Shown piece after piece: positions 33,697 through 44,405 of a stretch of 62,000 nt of DNA; positions within the stretch are counted from its first letter, which is position 1, and every line of letters starts with the position of its first letter. The notes under the pieces are model-generated. The model ran no database searches and had not been told where the DNA came from. It worked only from the letters and a program-made list of their open reading frames with translations. Made by a program: the position numbers and the translations under genes. The DNA is taken from positions 109,966,469-110,028,468 of the forward strand of contig CM043951.1 of the NCBI GenBank assembly GCA_014529385.2, read 5' to 3'. The stretch is from Adiantum capillus-veneris (lineage: Eukaryota > Streptophyta > Polypodiopsida > Polypodiales > Pteridaceae).

Positions 33697-34249
33697 TGTT
33701 GGTAGCACCCCTACACGCTCATGTAAACCTGGGTATGGAATAGTTAATAACTCGTATTTTTGAATTAATAATGGAGACCAAAATAAATTTAGTATCAATT
33801 TTAATCAATCTTATCAAAATTTTAAATGGGTTTACTCATCCGGTGAATCTATATAGTGGTCCTCCAAGGAGCCTAGGTCCAAAAATTTGATTAAGTGCAT
33901 TGGCTAGCAAGCTGTTTTTTTACCATAACTCTTAGCTCGTGCTTGATTTTCACATGAAACCTAGAGAGAAGGTGTTCTGAATGATTTGTTTTATCTTTGG
34001 TTTTAAGGGTTCATGATGATTCATAACGGTTTGTGAGTTATGACCAAAACAGTGTTTCTATCGCATACCTGATGTGAAACGAAAAGTGCTTTTTATGTAC
34101 ACACGTGACCATAAATACATCATGTGCATAAATCAACGTGTTAAACATGATCAAATAATTATGGAAGCTCATATGCACTTGGCAAGTCCATACATGCACT
34201 CGTATATGAAAAAGAAACCATCGAGAGGGTATCTAATTAGAAAAACGAC

Positions 34250-34314
<65 letters not shown>

Positions 34315-35369
34315 GGCTATGGAGTTTAGAGCTTCTCATCATGTTTTAGAATTGTATTCTTCTTCTTCTTCTTCGTCTTGTAAATGATAGAGAAGAGCTT
34401 ATGGAGATGGTGTAATGAAGAGCTTGCACCACTCCATATAATAGGTACGTATAGCCTTGCGGTAGTAGATACAACTAACGGCATTAAAAACTGAGGCTTA
34501 CAGGTGATTATATAGACACTGCAAAACCTGGAGTCAGCCCCAAGCTAGTAGCTAGCATCCCCTCCTCAGCCTGGATTAGCTTTTTTCTTTTTGAAACTTT
34601 GCTAAAACTGGCTTGGCTTTTGGTGGTCAACATTCCCACTTACCATTCAATTTTTGTAGTTAAAGTCAACTAAACGGCTAGTATCCCTGCAATTAATGAA
34701 ACCAAGGCTAGATTATGTCGCACCGTGATGCCCTGACATAATTATGCTTTTCTTGTACTGTCTTGACGTATTTATGGTATCTCTTTTTATAAAAATAATT
34801 TCCGTAAAATTTTTATTTAATCATGTTTTTTCTTCGGGTGGTTATTTTTAAATCCGACGGAGACTAGAAATAGTATTTTTATGTTTAGGTCATCCCAAAA
34901 AGCACATTGCTTTTCAAAAACATCACAAAGCACGAAAAGCTAAAAATAACATAAAAAGAAAAAAAAGTTGAACCACAGGCTGCCCTCGTCCACTGGAATA
35001 AGAAAACAGACTCGCTCTTCACTCAAAACCACTAAAAATCATGGAAAGCTAAAAATAGCGTGAAAAACACTCGAAAAGTATATTTTTACAAAATTAAACC
35101 ATAGCTTATCCAAAACTCGTAAATTGCGGAACGGACCATGCTTTTTGTAAAAAGGCACCAAAAAGCATGAAAAAGCTTAAAAAATGATTTTTTCCAAAAC
35201 TAAACCAAACGTTCGTCTGCCCTACTGAAACATGGAAATGACCTTGCTTTTCACTTTAGAATCTTACAATACTATCAAGCAAGAATTTTTTCATCAAAAT
35301 CTGACAAAACGAATATCGAAATCTATTTTTCTTATTTTTAAAAGAGATCCAAAATTTGGGGATCTTACA
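33697..35369 (-). repeat. 3' LTR of a chromovirus-type Ty3/Gypsy element
   Basis: Minus strand starts TGTAAGATCCCC right after a purine-rich GTGTGGAAGGA, and ends GGTGCTACCAACA. The TG...CA ends and the preceding chromodomain-coding remnant support a ~1.67-kb LTR. Only one copy is in the window, so the left boundary is inferred from its terminal bases. It contains (GA)n at 34252-34310 and a three-copy degenerate repeat at 34900-35225. Confidence 0.55.
34900..35225. repeat. Three degenerate ~110-bp tandem repeats in the chromovirus LTR
   Basis: Copies near 34905, 35015 and 35140 share A-rich blocks: CTTTTCA or CTTTTTG, then AAGCATGAAAAGCTAAAAAT, then AACCA and CTGCCC. Divergence is high. Confidence 0.5.
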
Positions 35370-35380
35370 TCCTTCCACAC

Positions 35381-35890
35381 TTGAAAAATTCAAGGTATCC
35401 TCACCTTGATATGAATCCTAGGTAAGTTTGTTTCATTACATCATCAAGTTCCCAAGTAGCATCTTCCTTAGGATATGTTGACCATTTAACAAGGTGCTCA
35501 ATAATGGTCTAATTACGAAGAGGCTGCTTTCTTCTTTGAAGTATCACTTCAGGATATACTTCAAAAGCTCCATTGGTAGAGGTAGATAATGAGAATCATC
35601 AAGAATGTGATGGGGAGCATATACATACATCTTGAGCAAGCTAACGTGAAACAAATCACGTACCTTTATGTGTGGTGGTAACAAGAGTCTGTAAGCTTGA
35701 TCGTTGATCCTCTCTGTGATTACAAAAGGTACACAATATCAGGCATTGAGATTCTTACATTTACCTATTAATAAAGAGATACGTTTGGGTTTTACTAAAA
35801 AAAATATCATATCTCCTTCTTCAAAGAGTCTCGTAGATCGTTTAGGGTAAGCATAACTTTTCTATCTAACTTGAGCAGTCTTAATATCTT
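35381..35890 (-). pseudogene. Chromovirus integrase C-terminus with chromodomain remnant
   Basis: Minus strand in shifting frames: KSYAYPKRSTRLFEEGDM (integrase post-core region), RINDQAYRLLLPPHIKVRDL then FHVSLLKMYV (the family's YRLxLPxxxxxHxVFHVSxLK block), then PEVILQRRKQPLRN and HLVKWSTYPKEDATWE, which is the aromatic-cage half of a chromodomain. Stops and frameshifts are numerous. This sets it apart from A-D, which have no chromodomain. Confidence 0.65.
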
Positions 35891-36777
35891 TGTTTGGTGG
35901 ATACGAGCAAACAGGCGTATGCACACCAAACCTGGTGGATACTCTATTTTTTCGGCAAAAATCCTGTTATTCTGCCTAAAATGAGTTGTAATCATAGCGA
36001 GATTAGATCATACTCCTTTTTATTTTCTTTGAGTCTACCCCTTGTAAGAGGCCGGATGGCCATGGAAAAGTCTCCCTAACTTTTAAAGTCAAAACCCTTA
36101 GTTTTGAAAGAGGATTATCATTAGCTTGGAGAAGAAAACATACATTGCAAAAGCTTCTTGTGACTACAATTTGTAATCATCATTTCTCCTGAACGGGTAA
36201 TCAGAATTCTATTCTGAATAGTACATTGCGTTCCTTGTCTCTTGCTCTTTGATCTAAGTGTAATCATTTCCAATTCTGCTCTGGTTCACGACGAGTTGTT
36301 TGTGAGCTAAATGCATTGATTTGGGAGTTAAAATGGTTGTTTTTTTATGTTTTGACCTTGGATGAGTGTTTCTATGCTTAAGGTGGATCTTTCCAAGTAC
36401 TTCTGTTTCAATTTTCTGCACATTTTTTGTGATGGATCGTGATTTATGTACCTTTCTAGACGGTGACAGAACTTGGTAGGATTGAGCCCATAAGTGTTGT
36501 AATACCTCTCCGTAAGTTTCATGACATTCTGGATTCGTTTGGATACCAAAAGGGCGTGATTGTGTTGAGTGTTGAGAATGGATGCATACTGATTGTCTGA
36601 CTAGGAAGTGGTTGATTTGCTTCTGTTGTAAGAACGAGTAGTCTTCGAGTTCACTTTGGTGAGATTGACACTCTCATTAAGTCTCCATGCCCACCCCAAG
36701 TCGCTTCCTTGCATATTGACATTATGTTAGTACAAAAGAGCTATGCTATAGACGACCGTCGGGGCAACCCGCTAACA
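35891..36777 (+). other. Probable 5' LTR (at least its end) of element C
   Basis: It ends CTAACA right before a primer-binding site. I could not find the LTR start or a matching second copy with confidence. No ORF of interest. Confidence 0.35.
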
Positions 36778-36791
36778 TTGGCGCCGTTGCC
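36778..36791 (+). other. Primer-binding site of element C
   Basis: TTGGCGCCGTTGCC, followed by GACGAAATCG, is the primer site seen in many plant Athila/Tat-type Gypsy elements. Confidence 0.7.
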
Positions 36792-37322
36792 GACGAAATC
36801 GATCCTTAGGTGGTGAGTGACTCAGTGTACAAAAAAATGAAAAGAGAAATCTCCCTTCAAACTTTTGATACCCGTTCTGTTTATCCATAGACAATGAAGT
36901 AGCTAGACGTAGGTTTAGTGCTTAATAGGGACTGGAGTCTGAGACTAGCCTGTGTTATTCCTTAAGAGCAAAGAAAGCTGTGAGTGAGATACAAGATACT
37001 ATTTTATTCTTTGATTTCTCACATGCTTGGAAAGGGCTGTTCCACCACACACATTGTTGTTATTTTTGTACTGTTAAGTTCAGTTATGTTTGCACATTCA
37101 TTTCAGTTGTAGGAGTAGGTTAGGTAAAAAATTACACCATCATTGTGGCCAAAAGGATCGAGGGAAAAACTGTCAAAAACCTTATTTTGATGTTGAAGAC
37201 CATAAAATTGAAGAAGTGATGGTCAGAGCTTCAAAACTGGACCAAACCTAGTAAAACTTTCAAGAAGGGGATAAAAACATTTATTGAAAAACTGTGCAAA
37301 AACCTGTCAAAAATCTTGCCCA

Positions 37323-37342
37323 ACATGGATTGCGATCTATGT
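37323..37342. repeat. Palindrome family i, copy 1
   Basis: ACATGGATTGCGATCTATGT, imperfect, preceded by CCCA and followed by ACCTTTTTGGCAAAA, the same context as the copies near 50.4 kb. Confidence 0.75.
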
Positions 37343-37605
37343 ACCTTTTTGGCAAAATGTGCTAAAATTATTTCCTCTGCTTAGAACAGGCTCTCAGGCA
37401 TCAAAACATTGAGTTTGGTGAGAAGAAGAGGACCAGAAGATCATAAAAAACAAGATTGGGGTGATCAAACCAAATACCTTGGAAAAAAGTGAAAAACAAG
37501 GAAAAATTGAACTTTTAATTGCCCAAATCCAAAAAGAGATGAGAATTGGGACCAACTAGAACCAAGGAATCCACTGGACCAAATTTCATGCCCACGTGCT
37601 TCCCA

Positions 37606-37625
37606 ACATGGATCGCGATCCATGT
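37606..37625. repeat. Palindrome family i, copy 2
   Basis: ACATGGATCGCGATCCATGT, a perfect 20-bp palindrome in the context CTTCCCA. Confidence 0.85.
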
Positions 37626-37702
37626 TCCAGGTAGACATCTCACATCAAGATTTGGCCAATGCACTCCTGATTATTAGTTGAACAAATTTTCCAACTTCAT
37701 AA

Positions 37703-38650
37703 GATGGGCCTGAAAACACGAAACGCATCAGCTTAGTAGAACCCGGAGAGGAGCCTCAACCAGCCTATATTTCCACGGACCTTACTGAAGAGGAAGAGCA
37801 ACTTCTAGTCGATACGCTCAGGCAATATAAGGATGTCTTTGCATGGTCTTACAAAGATCTAAAGGGGATAAATCCTGAGATATGTCAGCACACGATTCCC
37901 CTTAAGAGCGATGTTAGACCACGTAGACAATGTCCTTACACGTACAATGAAACTTTTGCACAAAAAATCAAGGAGGAAATAGATAAATTAAAGGACGCCG
38001 AGTTTATCTACGAGATTGAGCACACAGAGTGGGTGTCCCTGATTGTGGTGGTACCCAAAAAGAATGGAAGGCTGCGGGTTTGTGTAAATCTCAAGCAAGT
38101 AAAAGCAGCCACCATTAGGGATAACTATCCACTGTTAATAATTGATCATGTTATTGAGAGGGTAGCAGGGAAAGAGGCCTATAGTTTCTTGGATGGGTTC
38201 TCAGGCTACAACCAATTGACGATTAAGGTGGAAGATCAGCATAAGACAGCTTTTGCGATAGAGTGGGATATATTTGCATATAGGGTTATGCCTTTCGGCT
38301 TGACCAATGCCCCGGCCACATTTCAAAAACTAATGACCCACGCATTCAAAGAATATCTCAGACAATTTTTGGAGATCTACATGGATAATCTTTGTGTTCA
38401 TTCCCACCGACAAAGTGACCACATCACTCATTTGGGTAAAGTCTTTGAAAAATGTAGAACGTATCGTATTTTCTTAAACCCGGAAAAATGTGCCTTCATG
38501 GTGAGACAGGGTAGAATTTTGGCCCACATAGTGTCAAAAAACGGCATTTCAACTGATCAAGAAATGGTGAAGACAATTGCTTCACTATCGAGACCAACGA
38601 AGATAAAAGAAGTGCAAACATTTATGGGGCATTGCGGATACTACCGGTGA
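37703..38650 (+). pseudogene. pol: Element C reverse transcriptase
   Basis: Open from 37703 without ATG; it aligns with F from DGPEN onward. RT blocks: EEPQPAYI, WVSLIVVVPKKNGRLRVCV, DGFSGYNQL, VMPFGLTNAPATFQ. The active site reads YMDN (38378-38389), not YxDD; F has the same. It ends at TGA 38648 within GYYR(R)F. RNA-to-DNA copying by this domain is doubtful. Confidence 0.8.
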
Positions 38651-39145
38651 TTCATATATATGTATGTTGTAATAGCTAGTCCTGTGTATGCCCTTATAAC
38701 TAAGTTTGAATGGACGTAGGAATGTGAGCAGGCTTTCCAAAAATTGAAGAAACATTTGATTTCAGCTCCAATTTTGCAAGCCCCTGACTGGAGCAAAATC
38801 TTCCATGTCCATGTGGATACGTCGGCCTATGTCATTGGGTGCATATTAGCTCAACCAGGAGAGAAGAAAATAAATTTTCCCATCTGCTACTCCAGTCGAC
38901 AACTAAACAACACAGAGTGAAATTATACCACTATGGAAAGAGAGGGCCTAGGAATGATCTATGCAGTCAAGAAATTTAGACACTATCTTCTAGAAAACAA
39001 GTTTTTCTTCTTCATGGATCACCAAGCATTGCTATATCGAGTGAACAAACCTTGCAACACTAGAAGAATTGTTTGCTGGTTTATACTAGTGCTTCAGTTT
39101 GACTTCACGGTGGTTGTAAAAAGGGGACCACGCACCCAAGAGTAG
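38651..39145 (+). pseudogene. pol: Element C RNase H, several stops
   Basis: Continues the frame with stops after WT and after NNTE. It has APDWSKIFHVHVDTSAYVIGC (catalytic Asp region), CYSSRQLN, EREGLGMIYAVKKFRHYL and FFMDHQALLY. Only one RNase H, unlike A, B and D. It ends at the TAG of RTQE. Confidence 0.75.
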
Positions 39146-40407
39146 ATCACCTTTCACGACTATTTCATGGGGAAGCACCTGCGGGTGTCGATGATGAAAT
39201 TCCTGATTCATATCTTCTCAACATAGAAATGGTGCCGCAATGGAGTGAAGAGGTCATGCCACTACTCACAATCGGCTCTTTGCAGATAGAAAGACAACCA
39301 TCACTGATCCACCAAACACAGAATCTCATCCTTTTAGCAGGACGGCTGTACAAACACGGTAGGGATGGAATATTGAGACTATGTGTACAACCTGAAGATA
39401 CCACCTACTACCTCAAACAAGCTCATATACAAAACACCGGATTTCACACTGGTGAAATACAGATAGGCCAACGGTTACAAAGGCTGGGTGTCTATTGGCC
39501 AAACATGGGATACAGTGTCCATAAATATGTAAAATCCTGCGATAAATGTATAATACAACCACCAGTGGAACATGCCACAATGTTTCGAGTAGTACAAGCA
39601 CCGAAATGGAGTGCTCACATCATTGAGTACTCAAAAAACAAAACCTTTCCAAAGGAATGGGACAAATCAAGAAGGAAAATTGTTGAGGAAGAGGCCAAAC
39701 ACTATCTACTCATTGCCAACCAACTGTATAGGCGGGGCAAAGACAAACAATTATGGCTATGTGCTACGAAAAGCGAATATTACGTCATCCTCGATCATGC
39801 ACACGCAAGACAACCCGGAGGGCACTTCTCCGTTGATAAAACGGCAAAGCTAGTGCTAAACTCAAGTATATGGTAGCCGACCCTATTCATGGATGCAACA
39901 AAATACGTCAAAGGATGTGATGAATGTCAACGCACAAAACCACCCCTACAGAGAGATGATCTGCCACTGAGGCCAATGATGGGAGTTTGCACTTTTGCCA
40001 AATGAGGCATTCACTTCATTGGTCCCATCAATCCTCCAGAATACAGGACACACACACAATACATTATTGTAGCAACTGATTACATGACGAAGTGGGTGGA
40101 AGCCAAAGCAACCCAAAAAAATGATGCAAGGACTACAACTCAATTCCTTTTTGAAAACTTCTTTACGCGATATGGACTACCAATCGAAATAGGAAGCGAT
40201 AGAGGAACACACTTTGTGAACGACGTCATTGAGACTCTCCTTGACGAATTTATGGTGGTCTATCGAAAGTCAGCACCCTATCATCTGCAAGCCAACGGAC
40301 AGGCACCGAGCACTAACAAAATCCTATGCACCATGCTCACCAAAATAGTCAGTGACTCAAGAAATGATCGGGATCAGAAACTACACACCGCTTTATGGGC
40401 TTATCGT
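39146..40407 (+). pseudogene. pol: Element C tandem H2C2 modules and integrase core, interrupted by D
   Basis: ORF 39229-39876 holds zinc module 1 (HIQNTGFH, CDKC) and the start of module 2 (HARQPGGH); after TAG 39874 the frame gives its CDEC. Then FAK-stop-GIHFIGPI: the Trp codon is TGA and the first catalytic Asp is His. ORF 40084-40425 carries VEAKATQKND, SDRGTHF (second Asp) and GQAPSTNK, where the catalytic Glu is replaced. Sequence breaks at ALWAYR, where D begins. Confidence 0.75.
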
Positions 40408-41279
40408 TGTTGGGCGCATTTCTGACACCCCGTTTTTTGTAAATTTGTATATACGTACATGAAGACCGATGTCAAAAGGGCATCTGGGATTTATTTTTGT
40501 GGGTTTTTAGCTTGCTTTAGCAAGCACATGTACATGCACTGCAAGTCGTTGGTCTAGAGACAGCTGTCGGGCTACTATAAGTGCCCGTGAGTGAGTTTTT
40601 TGAAGTGAGCCTTGTATATAACTTAAACTCATGTACAAACTTAAAAAAATTTTAACCAAACATCAGAAATTTTCAGGTTTTAGTTCGTTGTGTCTCCTTA
40701 GTGCTCTTGGATGCAGTTTTTTGCCCCGACTAGCCTTCTCTACGTGTAGTCGTGTTGGGACAGCTTTCTGTTCGCGTCAATTTTGCTCATGGAGGCATAT
40801 GGAATCAATTTTGGTCATCTTCAGCTTTCTCGCCAGTCATTTTTCAATATTCTTTTCAAGATTTAAAGTGCCCCAATTGGAGTTGTGCTCTTCAGGTTAC
40901 GACTAGTTCTCTGCAGGGTTATGGCTATGGCAGCCTAGTGGCAAATTGTGTGTAGACAGATTCGGAGGGCATGTATCTATGAATTGTGGAATTGATGTTG
41001 AAGTTATGGTTTTGTGATGTTTGATTGTGAAAGGAGAGGCTCTTGTCTTCATCTGCATTGGTCAGCATGTGTTGTAAATCCGTGCTTTGACAAGGTTTTG
41101 CTCCTATGTGACATAGTCTCTTGGGTGGGCGACGGCTAGTAAATTCCCAAGGGTCTACTCCTATTGGACTTGTGGTGTTTCAAAAGGATTTTGCAAAGCT
41201 TTTAGTGTTTTGTATTTCTCTTTCAACGGTCTTGGGTGACATCACTATAGAGGTGTTTCAGTTTGCTTGTTTCCCAACA
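40408..41279 (+). repeat. 5' LTR of element D
   Basis: 872 bp, highly similar to 46591-47465. Terminal inverted repeats TGTTGGG/CCCAACA. A TATATAAC stretch near 40615 may be the TATA element. Confidence 0.92.
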
Positions 41280-41283
41280 GTGT

Positions 41284-41303
41284 TTTGGTGCCCGCCACCG
41301 AGG
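41284..41303 (+). other. Primer-binding site of element D
   Basis: TTTGGTGCCCGCCACCGAGG, four bases after the LTR; a variant of the site in A and B. Confidence 0.75.
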
Positions 41304-41343
41304 ATTCGCTTCAAGTTACCTTCACTTTACAGGTTTAGAAAAC

Positions 41344-41907
41344 ATGGCATTTAATTTTCCAGAGTTTAGTGGGAAATCAAATGAAAGTTCCAAAGCTTTC
41401 ATTGAGAGAATGGAGTTTGCTTGCCTTCTTGCTGACAAGCAAGACCCAGCGTTGGTGCTGCGAATCTTCTATTTTTGTTTGAAGGGAGATGCTAGGGAAT
41501 GGTTGGAAGACTACGAAAAGGAGCTACAATCAGCCCAACCTCTTCAAGTTATGACTTATGAAATTGTAAGACATGCTTTTCTTACACACTTTCAACAGGT
41601 GGAAGACCCACAAAAGGTATGGCAGTCTATTCAAGGCTTAGTACAAGGTGAAGGCCAAACCATAGAAGACTTTGTGAAGGCGTTCAATGCATTGTGGACA
41701 AAGTGGTGTACATCTTTGGGGGCTGAAATTCCTCCAGCCATGTTGAAAAAGGACAGATTTCTTGCAAGCTTGAGAATTAACCTACGCTTGAAGGTAGAGC
41801 ATAAGCAGCCAAGGACCTTTGAGGAGGCAGTTGAAATTGTAAAGAATAAAGAGTGGAAAGCAGAGCGTCTTCATCGACTTGGAACCAATGTCGAGTCAAA
41901 GCGGTAG
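41344..41907 (+). pseudogene. gag: Element D gag, capsid part
   Basis: ATG 41344 (MAFNFPEFSG) lies 41 bp after the primer site. Capsid pattern: REWLEDYEK, W-x-S-I-Q-G, MLKKDRFLASL. It stops at TAG 41905, but the nucleocapsid continues in another frame from about 41885 (CRVKAVEQQG), so a one-base indel split gag. Confidence 0.8.
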
Positions 41908-43301
41908 AGCAACAAGGGGTCCTCATCAGGGAGCCAGGTTATGATCAACAAGCTTCTCATGATGTGAATGCATTTCGCAAGGAGATGCAAGAGGTTGTAG
42001 GTCTTATGAATGGACGTGGTTATGGAAGCAATGAGGGTTATACAGGTGGTAGAGGAAGAGGCATGGCTGGAAGAGGGGATATGTTTCAATGTTACAATTG
42101 TGGTGAATGGGGTCATAAAAGCCCTTGGTGTGACAAGACAAAGAGAATGGGTGGTGACATGTTTCCTCTTCCTCCAAAAATTCCTTCTCGAGCTCAAGAT
42201 TATGGTATTGAGATTAAGGGGGAAGCAGGTCCAAGCGGTTTGACAACAGCTGAAGAGAAGGACAAAACAAAAGTGGTAAGCATAATTTGTTTGGAGAAGA
42301 AAGAGGATGATTTGGGAGCTATGGTCATGCCTGTAGGTAAGAGGGTTACAAGAGATCATGACATGAGTGATGCAATTCCCAACCATAAAAGAGGGAAACA
42401 GGCTGAAACATGTACAGGTAAAGAGAAGAAGAAGAAAAAGCCTAGGAGACATTACAATGCATCTGACTTTCCTTTTGGAGAAGGGCAACCAAATTATAGT
42501 TTAAGGGCTGATTTGGTGGGTAGAAAGGCTGATCTTACCTTTGGAAAACTCATGGAGATGTGTCCCAAGTTAAAGAGGCAATGGAAGCACGTAGTCAACC
42601 CCATGAAGAAAGAACCTGCAAAGGGGTCAGTGAGAGTCTTGTCTTTGAATGAACTACATGATATATGTCCTACTATGGATGCATGGCATAAGAGGAAGTG
42701 CATTGGAGAGGCTTATATTGATGGAGGTGCACAGGTATGTGTTATTACTCAAGCTTGTGTATCAAAGTTGGGACTCAACATGGTGAAGAATTCAGGTTTT
42801 CGCATAAAGCTTGCCAACCAATCAAGGGTGGGGTGCTTGGGAGTCATAAGGGACTTGGAGGGGGATGTATTTGATGTTAAAGTGCTGGTCGATTTCCATG
42901 TTATGCCCACGGGTATTGGTGCTTTCCCTCTCATCCTTGGAAGACCATGGTTACAGGCAACCAAAGGTATACAGGATTGGGGACATGGTACCATCACTCT
43001 CTGCAATAGAAGGGGTGATAAGAAGAGATTTGACATGGCTAGCAAGCAATCTTTGGATGCTGATTTTGATGAGAGAATTAATGAAGAAGAGTACTCAAGT
43101 GAAGAAGAAGACAATGGGGATGATGGCAGTGAAGTGGAAGATAGCAGCGATAGTGATCTAGATGTTTCCTCCTTGTTTCTTGAAGAAGAGCATGATGAGA
43201 AACAAAGATTTCTTGGCCTTATGGAGAATGAGGATATCTCTGGTCCTTATGAGCAAATTGAAGAGCTGATGCAACCCAAAGTTCAACCTAATGTCAAATA
43301 G
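41853..43301 (+). CDS. pro: Element D nucleocapsid and aspartic protease
   Basis: True homology starts near 41885. Gly/Arg-rich stretch, CCHC zinc knuckle CYNCGEWGHKSPWC, basic linker, FGKLMEMCPKLKRQW block, then retropepsin: EAYIDGGAQVCV (D-G-G active site) and LILGRPWL, then QDWGHGTI. It ends in a strongly acidic Glu/Asp/Ser linker, as in B. Gag and protease share one frame here. Confidence 0.85.
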   Translation: MESRASSSTWNQCRVKAVEQQGVLIREPGYDQQASHDVNAFRKEMQEVVGLMNGRGYGSNEGYTGGRGRGMAGRGDMFQCYNCGEWGHKSPWCDKTKRMGGDMFPLPPKIPSRAQDYGIEIKGEAGPSGLTTAEEKDKTKVVSIICLEKKEDDLGAMVMPVGKRVTRDHDMSDAIPNHKRGKQAETCTGKEKKKKKPRRHYNASDFPFGEGQPNYSLRADLVGRKADLTFGKLMEMCPKLKRQWKHVVNPMKKEPAKGSVRVLSLNELHDICPTMDAWHKRKCIGEAYIDGGAQVCVITQACVSKLGLNMVKNSGFRIKLANQSRVGCLGVIRDLEGDVFDVKVLVDFHVMPTGIGAFPLILGRPWLQATKGIQDWGHGTITLCNRRGDKKRFDMASKQSLDADFDERINEEEYSSEEEDNGDDGSEVEDSSDSDLDVSSLFLEEEHDEKQRFLGLMENEDISGPYEQIEELMQPKVQPNVK

Positions 43302-44405
43302 AAGCTGATACAAGGTATGTTGTCTCCCGACTTGACTAGTCATGAGAAGGGTGAGTACCTACACATGATACAACAATTTCCCCATTTATTCATCACTTAT
43401 TATCAGGAAATTAGAGGCTTTAAGGGAGAGTAAATCCACATTCCAATCAAGGAAGGAGCTCAGCCCGTACGCCAAAAGCTAAGGAGAATGGGACAGCTAC
43501 AACTTAATGCTTTAAAGGAAGAGGTAGACAAGCTTCTTGAAGCAGGTTTCATATGTCATGTGAGCACTACAAAATGGGTGAGTCCTGTTGTTGTCACACC
43601 CAAGAAGGATGGAAATTTGAGGATATGTGTTGATTTTAAGCCTCTAAACGCAGCCATGAAGAGGGATCCATACCCTCTTCCTTTCATAGATGACATACTT
43701 GATTCTATTGCAGGGCATGAGAGGTATAGCGTATGTGATGGATTCTCTGGATATTTTCAGCTCACCTTGGCTTTAGAAGATCGAAAGAAGACCACATTTA
43801 TCACACCATGGGGATGCTTTTGTTATTGTGTGCTTTATTTTGGTCTTATGAATGGTTGTGCGTGGTATCAAAAGTGCGTCAACAAGGTGTTCTCTCCCTT
43901 TCTTGGCAAGTTTGTGAAGGATCTTATTGAGGAATTTTGTGTTTATAGCTCTAGAAAGGATCATTGTGCAAATCTTGGGATGGGATTGAAGCAATATGAT
44001 GAAAGTGGAGGTCAACTCAACCCAAAGAAGTGTCATCTTGCTCAACCAAGAGTGAAGTTTTTGGGGCATATGATCTCAGAGAACGGGATTGAAGCGGATC
44101 CTGACAAAGTGAAGTCTTTGGTGTTCCTCCCGTCACCTAAAGATACAAAAAAACTTTCTAATTTTATTCAAAAGGTGAAGTATATGGCAAGGTTCATTCC
44201 TTTGTCCTCTCAACTTCTTTATCCTCTACAACAAGTAGCAAGGTTGGATCCTCTACAATGGACAAATGAATGTGAAGAGGTTTTTCAAGGTATCAAAGAG
44301 GTTCTTGGTTCTTTTCCTGCTATGCAAGCTCCTAATTGGGATAAGGAGTTTTATGTGAATCCATCAGTGGGTGAGGATGCTATTGGAGCTATGCTTCTTC
44401 AATGA
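43302..44405 (+). pseudogene. pol: Element D reverse transcriptase, degenerate active site
   Basis: Same path as the protease ORF with stops (TAG 43299, TAA near 43431), then open 43488-44405. WVSPVVVTPKKDGNLRICVD and DGFSGYFQL are intact, but the MPFGLTNAPATFQ block reads LYFGLMNGCAWYQ and the active site DD is IEEF. The ORF ends TGA 44403 inside the first RNase H. The double Asp-to-Glu change makes catalysis unlikely. Confidence 0.85.

Larger units (their letters stand above)
36792..37702 (+). other. Leader of element C; no gag
   Basis: No ORF over 60 codons. It contains two copies of a 20-bp palindrome (37323-37342 and 37606-37625) that also recurs at 49.7-50.8 kb. The leader stops about 75 bp after the second copy and RT-coding sequence begins, so gag/ORF1 appears deleted. 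Confidence 0.55.

Noticed and set aside
41871-42488. 205-codon minus-strand ORF across element D
   Set aside because: Antisense shadow of the nucleocapsid/protease ORF.
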